Of a DNA stretch of 64,000 nt, positions 43,958 to 52,839 are shown piece by piece (the first letter of the stretch is position 1; each line of letters opens with the position of its first letter). The notes under the pieces are model-generated. The model made no database searches and had not been told where the DNA came from. It saw nothing but the letters and a program-made list of their open reading frames with translations. Both the position numbers and the translations under genes were made by a program. Source of the stretch: Maratus speciosus (lineage: Eukaryota > Arthropoda > Arachnida > Araneae > Salticidae); the NCBI GenBank assembly GCA_963932465.1, contig OZ010787.1:31996087-32060086 (forward strand), given 5' to 3'.

Positions 43958-44978
43958 AGCCCCTGAAAATCAATTACAGGATAAAAGACGAACGCGAAAA
44001 ATGAAACAATGTTTAATCGATTGATAGTAAAAGGCTATGTCTCGAGGGGCTCCAATCCACTAGCCACGGCGTTTTACAATCGGCCGATTCTAACCGGTAA
44101 TAATTGAGCTCAACGAAGGTAATTTGTCGCAATCTGTGGATGACTCGGTGGAACTGCTTTCCATTTGTAAACTGTTTTTCTTCTTGAAACGGGACTTGGA
44201 GTGTTTATCAATGAAGGTTTTTGTCGTCTGAAGTTTGATTTTAGCGCTCTGTTGAAGAGGATGCGATGGAATTTGCTGGACGAAATAAATTCCAAATGGT
44301 TGTTGTAATCTATTAAATTACTTTTTTTTTTTTTTTTTTTTTTTTTGTTCGCGACAGCCCGATAACTATCACCGTTTGCTTATGCCTCAAGATGTCGTTC
44401 ATTTATCGAAAAATGAAATAAAAACACGCTTTGGTTCCAAATCAGTTCAATAGTTCGGTGCATTTACATATATTTTTTTGATAAACTAAGTAATCAAGAA
44501 AATTTATATCCTAAATTTTATGTTAAAATATCTTTGAAAAAACATTTTTTGTTTGCCGTTTGTTGCACAAATTGTGTTTTTCTAGGAAAATTTTCATCTT
44601 GCCTTTTTTACAATTGACATTTTACCTTCTCTTTTAGTACAGTTGAATTTCTTTCCTATATTTCAATGAATGATTATTTCACTCAGAAAACATGCAGGAC
44701 TAAAACTCGGTCGGTATTTTTTTTTTCAAAAACTACTTTCTTTTCACATTTTTCGTACAAATTTTGTAGAAATGTACACGGCTGGTAATTTTTGTTGCAA
44801 ATGTTGTCAAACCCCAATACGGAAAATGTTTGTCAGAAATACTGGTAATCAAAAACGGACAAGCGAAAGCCCTGAAAATGTTATATGCAAAAAGAAAAGA
44901 AAAACTAAATTTATAAAATGATAATTTAATTATGAAAATATTCAGAAACTTAAAAAAATAGAACACCTCGATCATTTA
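43958..44978. other. Unexplained DNA, possibly coding-derived at its start
   Basis: Up to about 44300 the base composition is less skewed and may be a decayed coding region, but stops break all frames. A T25 run follows at 44322-44346. The frames at 44670-44921 (plus) and 44733-44975 (minus) overlap each other and show no domain. Confidence 0.35.
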
Positions 44979-45195
44979 TTAACCCCGTAATTCTCGCTCC
45001 CGTCATATTCTCGGGCTGTGGCTTTTACTCAAATTGTTTGATTCCCACCAGTTTTATAAAATAGTGAAATTGGCTATATTTTAGTGTCGTTTTTCCTGCC
45101 ATTAAATAAGGTGAATATTTCTTTTTCATAAAAGTGGTGCCAATAGGCAATTTGAATTTTTCAACCGTAATTTAATTCGAGCGTTAAGGGGTTAA
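44979..45195 (+). mobile_element. Family F TTAA MITE (copy F3)
   Basis: TTAA at 44979-44982 and 45192-45195. CCCCGTAATTCTCGCT leads into CCCGTCATATTCTCGGG, centred 24.5 bp from the TTAA. The right end inverted is CCCCTTAACGCTCG. Core CCCACCAGTTTTATAAAATA. 217 bp, uninterrupted: the best reference copy of F. Confidence 0.87.
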
Positions 45196-45326
45196 AATCT
45201 GAAAATTTTAAAAACCTAGTATTTATCATAGCAAAGTAAAAGTGATAGGCTTGCCAAGTCAAAGCGGGTACACAGAAGAAACGTAAGCTGACTTCGCGTG
45301 TGAATTTTCATTGCTTACTTAGTTCC

Positions 45327-45851
45327 TTAACCCTTAAATGCGCGATTTTTTATTTTGTTTCGAAAAAATTATATATGATTCTCTGAAAGATTTCTAACAC
45401 AGGAAAAATAATGAAAAAAATCAGAGATATATTTTTCATATAACATGTCAATCTTTCCTTCTGTTGCACATCTGCAATATAAGTAAAAACTACTGTCATG
45501 TGGCTGTTTTACGATAAAATAATGCAAATTAGTAAATACTTTAATAAGTATGGCTCCAAATATCTTATTTTATATAATTATTTATTTTATAGAACTTAAT
45601 CTTTAACGCTTTAATTCCAATAATAGAATATGTTCTAGAAATTACGTAGTTCAGAGAATCTGACTTTACACCAGAAAGTTTCAATGCTTAATTTCGCTTT
45701 ATTTAAATATGGAATGTCTGTTTTTTAATAAAAGCAAATATTGCTATTTTAATTTTCTAGTGTGAATTAGGTATCTGCGAATAAAACAAAAACTATTAAA
45801 TTCAAAACAGTATTGCTTGCATACGTGAAAATCTGCGCACTAAAGGGTTAA
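45327..45851 (-). mobile_element. Family C TTAA element (copy C6)
   Basis: TTAA at both ends, left CCCTTAAATGCGCGATT, right inverted CCCTTTAGTGCGCAG; the palindrome region has decayed (TTGCATACGTGAAAA). The right TTAA is shared with element I. Confidence 0.84.
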
Positions 45852-46067
45852 CCCTCCAGCCACTGGCGACTTTTTCATTTTCTTGGATAAAACCGCGGCC
45901 TGTTTTTAAGTGTTCTCACTGGGTTACTTTTTAAAAAATCCGATTGCAATCTGAATTTTAAAAAAGTAATCCATTGGCAACACTGTAACGTGAAAATAGC
46001 GTGTCCCGCTGAATTGTATAGAATATGTGAAACGCGATATGAACATTTCCCGCCACTGGAGGTTTAA
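45848..46067 (-). mobile_element. Family I TTAA MITE
   Basis: TTAA at 45848-45851 and 46064-46067; ends CCCTCCAGCCACTGGCG and, inverted, ACCTCCAGTGGCGGG. At the right end a weak palindrome (GAAATG and CGTTTC around CATAT) is centred 24.5 bp from the TTAA. Near 45930-45990 an inverted pair (GGGTTACTTTTTAAAAAATC and TTTTAAAAAAGTAATCC, then GGCAACACTG) resembles the hAT-type O element. Confidence 0.72.
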
Positions 46068-46640
46068 TTAAATGATGAAATGAGTGCAAAATTTAAATTC
46101 TTACAAGTTCCCATTTAAAAACATTGGGTTGGCTGCTAAAATCTGGATGCGACAATTCGAAACCCACCAAAATTGGGACGATTTTTTGGAATTCTTCTTA
46201 GTTTCGGTTAGTGAAATTGCAGTGCCATTTGTGGCAGAGCTCCAAAATTAAACCGTAGTATGACATCTACGTAGTTTATTAATTAAAAGCTAAAACCAGT
46301 GCTAAAATAGAGATTTTAAATATCTCTATTACAAAACAATTGGTTGACTACTAGAATGTATTATTGTACGAATATTGCGCTATCTATTGTATTATTTCCT
46401 GTTAACAATTGTTTTGTTGATATCAAAATTTGGTAATGATAATATATGTCTATATATTATGACATCATTTATGTTTCAGCATTTAATAATAATAATTGTA
46501 GTAAAAATTTGCTTAATTCTCTTTAAACCGTTGGCGATTCTTTTAATTCAAACACATGTTTCACCTTTTAAATTTAAAATACAGGCTAACTTTCTTCTCG
46601 AATCTTCGTTATCCTTCTATATATATAAAAAAGTTTTGAT
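46068..46640. other. AT-rich DNA without a supported gene
   Basis: The plus frame at 46375-46671 is strongly hydrophobic (many I, L and F) and begins MRYLLYYFLLTIVLLISKFG. This is what A/T-rich DNA gives by chance. It runs into a dispersed repeat, so I do not call it. Confidence 0.4.
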
Positions 46641-46797
46641 TTGGAAATGGACCAATAAAAAATCTGCGTAGATACCGTGAAATGCATCTGATTGGTCAGA
46701 GCTTTATGACGCTATAAGGGATGTTACCAATGGGGGACCCGTCTCTCTGTCGCCAAAAGTGACGCAAACTTGGCACTATTTCCAATATTTTGCCAAA
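46641..46797 (+). repeat. 157-bp direct repeat, copy 1 (partner 51339-51496)
   Basis: Shares TTGGAAATGGA, CTGCGTAGATACCGTGAAAT, CTGATTGGTCAGAGCTTTAT and GACCCGTCTCTCTGTC with 51339-51496 in the same orientation. The two copies flank a block of about 4.5 kb holding the Merlin element and the 173-bp satellite element. They could be terminal repeats of an older element or two copies of one unknown repeat. Confidence 0.75.
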
Positions 46798-47053
46798 TTA
46801 AGGGTACTTTTCCGTTTACGGACAGCATGCCAAAATGTATGCTAGTGCGACAATTATTTCAGCCCTCATCGTGAAAAGGATTTTTCTTGTAAACCATGCG
46901 AAACATTGTGATTTGTTATTTATGAAACGTGAATTACCTGAATGATTATTATTTAACCCTAACCTTGGAAAGCTTTTTAATTTGCTATTATTCGAAATAA
47001 AAATGGTTTTTTTTTATATAAAATTATAATTTACTTTTACTGCTGACGCTGAG

Positions 47054-48362
47054 ATGGATTTTACCATTTGTCAATTACCAGATGATGAGAAAGTTGCGAT
47101 AAAACTGTTTCAGGAATTTGGAATTCTGCATAATAAAAGGTTGTGTTCAAACAACCATGAAATGAAATTATGGATGAGGTCTGGAAATCCGAAATGGAGA
47201 TGTAGCTTACGATCATGCGAAGAAAGCGTAGGAATACGACAAAAAACATGATTTGAAGGATCGCGGTTGTCTTTTCTTAATGCTTTGAGGTTTATATATT
47301 TATGGTGCCAAGAGTTGACATCGATTGAGCTTTGTGAGCTGCAACTTGATATGAACCACAACACAACAGTGGACTGGAATAGTTATTTTAGAGAAGTTTG
47401 TGCAAATGCTTTATGTTCACGACCAAATAGAAAAATCGGCGGACCTAATAAAATTATAGAAGTAGATGAAAGTCTTTTTACCAGAAAAAAAGCAACGTAG
47501 GGCGTGTTCGTCTTCCTCAATGAGTGTTAGATGGTTTATGCCGTGAAACACGAGGATGTTTCCTTACTCCTATTTCCGATCGCACAGCTGAAACTTTAAT
47601 GGCGGCAATAGAAAACAATGTAGCTGATGGAAGTATTATTTATACAGATTACTGGAAAGGATATAAAACAGATGAACTGCGAAGTGCTGGTTATGATCAT
47701 TTCACAGTAAATCACAAATACAATTTTGTCGAACCTAATACTGGATGTCATACTCAAAATGTTGAGAGATTATGGGGCATCGCAAAATGGCGCAACAAAT
47801 GACATCGGGGAACAGTTCGTCATCATTTAGAGTCGTATCTCATAGAGTTTATGTGGCGACGTCTTCATTCAAAAAATGAAATGTTTACTGCAATGCTAAA
47901 AGATATGGCACAGATGTCATATTCGCCCCATATTGGCGCGATTTTCTCCTGACGCCAATGTCATACACACAACGGGTACTTAACAGGCGCCAAAGTGTAG
48001 TTATTTTGCTTGATGTGGTAACCCGGATTATGTTGTGGCACAGATGTCATATACGCCCCATATTGGCGCGATTTTTTTTCCGATGCCAATTTGGCGAAAA
48101 TATCAACAGCATAAAAAGCAACATCCGGATACCATATCAAGCAAAATAACGACACTCTGGCGCCAGTTAAATCCCCGTTGCGTATATGACATTAGCATCA
48201 GAAAAAAATCGCGCCAATATGGGGCGTTTATGACATCTGTACCTATGTTGTTTATGCTGTTGATGTTTTCGCCAAATTGGCAACCAAAAAAAAATCGCGC
48301 CAATATGGGGCGAATATGACATCTGTGCCAAAGAGATTTGTAATTTTATGGCAGCAGTTTAA
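47054..48362 (+). pseudogene. Merlin/IS1016-type (ISXO2-like) transposase, disrupted
   Basis: This would be the DDE transposase that cuts and pastes the element at its GGTACTTTTCC ends. The reading starts MDFTICQLPDDEKVAIKLFQ, with an N-terminal zinc-ribbon-like part (LCSNNHEMKLW, WRCSLRSC). It then runs FEGSRLSFLNALRFIYLW, GGPNKIIEVDESLF (first D), GLCRETRGCFLTPISDRTAE, YTDYWKGY (second D), TVNHKYNFVEPNTGCHTQNV and ERLWGIAKW (catalytic E). Breaks: TGA at 47249 where tryptophan is expected, a frameshift near 47495, TGA at 47521 again in place of tryptophan, and TGA at 47800. A MITE lies at 47907-48329. After it the frame resumes as CNFMAAV and stops at 48360. Family assignment is strong. Confidence 0.88.
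47907..48329. mobile_element. Element U: MITE with interlocked inverted repeats
   Basis: Ends GGCACAGATGTCATATTCG and CGAATATGACATCTGTGCC are perfect inverses. The flanks AAAGATAT (47899-47906) and AAAGAGAT (48330-48337) form an 8-bp duplication with one mismatch. Inside, the order is A (47907-48030), B (48036-48118), inverted A (48119-48243), inverted B (48247-48329), each beginning or ending with the same GGTACAGATG or GGCACAGATG terminus. It is non-coding; frames at 47958-48319 are readings of the arms. GG termini and an 8-bp duplication could fit Merlin or hAT. Confidence 0.83.
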
Positions 48363-48610
48363 TATGATTTTTTTATTTTATTACTTTATTGTGTAACAGT
48401 TATTTGTTCACTTATTTTAATTATATATTTGTGATTTAATAAAATATTTCGTAAAATTCTGTAATTTTAAAATGTTATATTTTTAAAATGCTCACTTTAC
48501 TATCGACAATGTTTTTCTTTTATTTTTCAAATGTTTCAATTCACGTGATTTTCATTTTGCGCCAACTATTGCGCTTGGCGACAATGCTGTCCGTATAACG
48601 GAAAAGTACC

Positions 48611-49712
48611 AAAAAGCATAGCCTACTATGATATACGGCCCACGCATTTCGCCGAAAACCGTCGAAAAAGTGATGTCGGATTCAGCTTCAAACCCTGAAC
48701 CAAAACATCACAACGTGCTCTTTTTTGTTTACATTTATACCCCGCCCAGAGAGCGGCTTGTTTCTCATCGTCGAAGTTTCAGAATCATTGATCGTATTTT
48801 CAGAATAATAAATTAAATATATTCTTCAATTTCCTTCGATTTAAAAGGATATTTTAAACAGCTTGTAGTATTTTAGTGTTCACATACTTTTAAGATTAGC
48901 TAAATTACTTATTGTTTACTTGATCGTTTGGTTCATTCTGTTATTATTTTTTGAATGTCCCGTATTTACATAAAAATAGCTTGCGTTTCATATATACGTT
49001 TTAAAATTAAAATTTGTTTTTTATCAAACTACAGTTCTCATAACTGGCTTGAAGCAGTTATTTTTGACGAATTTATCGCTACCCGTAAAATGTTTGTGTT
49101 TGATATCGACCGAACTAAATAATAATAATAATAATAAAAAAAAAAAAAAAAAAAAAAAAAAAGACGATCTTTCTTAAACATTAAATATTCTTATTTTTAA
49201 TCATAGAAAGAAATGGTGATCGCAGATTTATATATCGTTGCAATATTTGATGTTATCCAAGCAATTTTGATTAAATCATGTAAGTGTATTTGATACTTAA
49301 TAAATTATATTTATTAATTATTACAAGGAATTTTATGAGTACTTTAATATATTTAAGAAATTCCATTAGTTTTATTGTTTCAGCAGTGAAGATAGCAAGT
49401 AAATTTGTGACATTGATGTTTTTAGACTATGCATGTTTTTATTTATTGGGGTGAATCGTAGAATACTCTATTTCTCCCCAACCTGGCGATAAATGCGCCA
49501 AAGTGGCAACCTTGGTATTTAGTATTAACTTCGTATTAAGTAGCAACCTTGGAAGTATTCTCCGGTCGCACTATTTATTATTCCGATAATTGTTAAAATG
49601 ATTATTATTTTTTTTTTTTTGATGATTAGAGTTAATATTTTTATTAAACTCTTTTGAATCATATCTATACGGGAAAAACAAGTTGGAAATTGCTCGTCAA
49701 ACGTGGCAAATG
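48611..49712. other. AT-rich DNA with repeat fragments
   Basis: Near 48740-48778, CCCGCCCAGAGAGCGGCTTG and CTCATCGTCGAAGTT resemble 51171-51210, so a second dispersed repeat is present. An (AAT)n plus poly(A) tract lies at 49121-49162. The phrase GCAACCTTGG occurs twice near 49507-49552. No gene is supported. Confidence 0.4.
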
Positions 49713-49814
49713 AGGTGCGTTCGTACTATAACTAGTTTTATAATTATTTTTTGCACCCCATATTGTACTGAATGTATACTTTTTTGCACTTCATAAAGCG
49801 CATAGTCTGATACA

Positions 49815-51020
49815 TCATTAAAATGCACTTCCAATAATTTTTTCCCATTCCCCGTAATGTAACGGAACACTTTTGACTGTCCCTGTAATTAAACTATACA
49901 TCCGATATTCCTAAAATTTGAAATAGCTCAACAAAACTTTGCAACAATCATATCTTTAAAATTTCAGACCATTCGGAAGGCTGTAATATCATTAAAATGC
50001 ACTTGCAATAATTTTTCCCATTCCCCGTAATGTAACGGAACACTTTCGACTGTCCCTGTAATTAAACTATACATCCGATTTTCCTAAAATTTGAAATAGC
50101 TCAACAAAACTTTGCAACAATTATATCTTTAAAATTTCAGACCATTCGGAAGGCTGTAATATCATTAAAATGCACTTGCAATAATTTTTCCCATTGGCCG
50201 TAATGTAAAGAAAAACTTTTGACTGTCCCTGTAATTAAACTATGCATCCGATTTTCCTAAAATTTGAAATGGCTCGACAAAATTTTGCAACAGTTATATC
50301 TTTAAAATTTCAGATCATTCGGAAGGCTGTAATATCATTAAAATGCACTTGCAATAATTTTTCCCATTGGCCGTAATGTAAAGAAAAACTTTTGACTGTC
50401 CCTGTAATTAAACTATACATCCGATTTTCCTAAAATTTGAAATGACTCGACAAAATTTTGCAACAGTTATATCTTTAAAATTTCAGATCATTCGGAAGGC
50501 TCTAATATCATTAAAATGCACTTGCAATAATTTTTCCCATTGGCCGTAATGTAAAGAAAAACTTTTGACTGTCCCTGTAATTAAACTATGCATCCGATTT
50601 TCCTAAAATTTGAAATGGGTCGACAAAATTTTGCAACAGTTATATCTTTAAAATTTCAGATCATTCGGAAGGCTGTAATATCATTAAAATGCACTTGCAA
50701 TAATGTTTCCCATTGGCCGTAATGTAAAGAAAAACTTTTGACTGTCCCTGTAATTAAACTATACATCCGATTTTCCTAAAATTTGAAATGGCTCGACAAA
50801 ATTTTGCAAAAGTTATATCTTTAAAATTTCAGATCATTCGGAAGGCTCTAATATCATTAAAATGCACTTGCAATAATTTTTCCCATTGGCCGTAATGTAA
50901 AGAAAAACTTTTGACTGTCCCTGTAATTAAACTATACATCCTATTTTCATAAAATTTGAAATGGCTCGACAAAATTTTGCAACAATCATATATTTGAAAT
51001 TTCAGACCATTCGGTTGGGT
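49815..51020 (+). repeat. 173-bp tandem repeat, seven units
   Basis: The unit start TCATTAAAATGCACTTGCAA occurs at 49815, 49989, 50162, 50335, 50508, 50681 and 50854, a regular period of 173-174 bp. Each unit also holds GACTGTCCCTGTAATTAAAC and TTCAGATCATTCGGAAGGCT. The central units are nearly identical. The outer ones differ more (for example CCCATTCCCCGTAATG in the first two and CCCATTGGCCGTAATG later), a pattern expected from unequal exchange. Confidence 0.93.
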
Positions 51021-51041
51021 AGTTTTTGCTCTGTTACATGC

Positions 51042-51092
51042 GGACAGACGGACGGACGGACAGACGGACGGACAGACGGACGGACGGACGGA
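51042..51092 (+). repeat. (GACGGACG)-type microsatellite
   Basis: A run of GACG, GACA and GACGG units ends the 173-bp array. It lies just inside the right terminal inverted repeat. Confidence 0.9.
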
Positions 51093-51142
51093 CTGAACGA
51101 CGACTATAGGTGCTACGTATTTATATAATTACGAACGCACCT

Positions 51143-51934
51143 AAAAATGTAAACACATTGGAATTCTCGGAACCCTGCCCAGAGCGGTTTGGTTGGTTCT
51201 CGTCGTTGAAGTTACGGTCACAGTGAAATTTCTGTTTCGGGCAGCGTATCAGAGTCCTCTGGTGAGCAACTTCATACATTAAACGCAAATCGGTCTGCCG
51301 GTAGTAGTATCTAAGTATGCCTTGCAAAAAGTAATGCTTTGGAAATGGAACAATGAAAATCTGCGTAGATACCGTGAAATGCAACTGATTGGTCAGAGCT
51401 TTATGACGCTATAAGGGAGGTTACCAAGGGGAGACCCGTCTCTCTGTCACCAAAAGTGACGCCAACTTAGCGCTATTTCCAGTATTTCGCCAAATTTCCA
51501 TAGACTCCCATTGAAATACAATAGGGTTTACTTGCATACAGGAAATCAACAAATTGAGATATTTCAATGCTACAAAAACTAATATTAGCTTATGAATAGA
51601 GCTTAATTGAACTATTTACATTATTTTTAAGCACAAACAATAATCTTGGGTTGGCTAGAAAATAGGAATTGCTTCGCTATAGCGAATGGAATAGCTAAGC
51701 GATTACGCGGGGGGTTGGTGAGTGTAGCGAGTAGGGGGGCTGTGCCCCCCAAGTCAAATATAAAAATACTAAAAAGTTTTTATGTCTGTTGAATCCTCTT
51801 GTAATACATTTTACAAACGTCCTTAAAATTTCTTCCTTAGACCATCAGCATATGAATAAAAGACAAACCAAAAATATTCGTAAAATTTCCTAAACCTTAA
51901 CTTTTTTTTATAACGATGAACACTTTTAATTAGT
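51143..51934. other. Repeat-derived DNA including direct repeat copy 2
   Basis: 51171-51338 contains the x segment also seen near 48740. 51339-51496 is copy 2 of the 157-bp direct repeat. 51665-51750 holds GCGGGGGGTTGGTGAGTGTA and GGGGGGCTGTGCCCCCC, an inverted G/C-rich stem of unknown origin. The minus frame at 51121-51384 is not supported as a gene. Confidence 0.5.
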
Positions 51935-52839
51935 ACTAGCTGACTCGCCCGGCGTTGCCCGGGTCCGTGGTAATATTTATAAAGAAACCTTTAATTTATA
52001 TGATTTTTTATGTAACTCGATTTTGTCTGAAATACGTACCCACTCACAGTGTGAAAATGGGGGAGAAGCAGTTGCAAATTGTTGAGATGTTATGCAAATT
52101 TTATTCATAAGTTTTTGTAAAATTGTATGCCATAGTCATGAACAAATTAAAATTTTAAAACACCCTCTACTGATGAAAAAAATAGTTAAGAGGAGAGGAG
52201 TGAGTGATTAGTAATGTACAGGCCAAAAGCTTTAAAACGACCTCTGTCAGAAAACAACATATAAAGGATACTCATCGAAGAAAACGCTACAGTTGTAAGG
52301 ACAATTATCCTCACCCGCCTTCCAAACTCGAAATTCAACTCTCCCACCTTCTTTAAAATTTTAAAGTGTTATCATTCACGTAAGTTAATTTCAATTGTAT
52401 TCGTTCTTCGTGTTAATGGCAATTTACATATGCATAGTCGCCCAAGCATGGAACGTGTTTCTTGAACTTTTTATGAAGTAAATAATTTCCGTTCTTGAGC
52501 GATTAAGAGTCCATTCACATGCGATTCTTATAAAACTCCTAATATAGCACAAAATGCACACCATATTAAGTATTTCATGAACTCAAGGATTTTTCACTCA
52601 GTTCTTATTCTTTTGTTAATATTTTCTCCTCCTAATGAAAACATATGTTATACTTTATTGAATGCTTTCACATTGAAAGTGCAGTGTAAAGTTTAGGCAT
52701 AATTCAATAAAGCGAAAATTTTGAGTGTTCGTTATTTATAATCTATCTTCCTGTTAAAATTGTTGACTACATTTTTAGACACCCATGAACGGTGAACACA
52801 TAACATGCGATAAATTGTCACAAATTAAAAAAAAAAATC

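Larger units (their letters stand above)
46803..48610 (+). mobile_element. Merlin (IS1016-type) DNA transposon, decayed
   Basis: The ends GGTACTTTTCCGTTTACGG, then ACAGCAT, and (inverted) GGTACTTTTCCGTTATACGG, then ACAGCAT, are about 25-bp inverted repeats. The length of 1.8 kb, including a 423-bp MITE inserted in the gene, fits a 1.4-kb Merlin element. One transposase gene lies between, on the plus strand. The flanks (AAATTAAG and AAAAAGCA) no longer match, so the expected 8-9 bp duplication is not confirmed. Confidence 0.85.
49713..51142 (+). mobile_element. TIR-bounded element carrying a 173-bp tandem array
   Basis: The termini AGGTGCGTTCGTA (left) and TACGAACGCACCT (right) are a perfect 13-bp inverted repeat. 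Almost the whole interior is a tandem array (49815-51020) followed by a (GACG)n microsatellite (51042-51092). No coding frame and no confident target duplication are present. Inverted-repeat elements that house satellites are known in molluscs and arthropods; the superfamily here is unknown. Confidence 0.72.

Noticed and set aside
20797..45851. Family C palindrome TTTGCATATATGCAAA as an octamer-type regulatory site (ATGCAAAT-like)
   Set aside because: It occurs only at the fixed terminal position of family C elements, so it is explained by the element and not by host gene regulation.
46375..46671. 98-codon hydrophobic plus frame resembling a membrane protein
   Set aside because: I-, L- and F-rich translations are expected by chance in A/T-rich DNA, and the frame runs into a dispersed repeat.
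47958..48319. Overlapping frames downstream of the Merlin gene
   Set aside because: They lie in the inverted repeats of element U, a non-coding insertion within the transposase gene.
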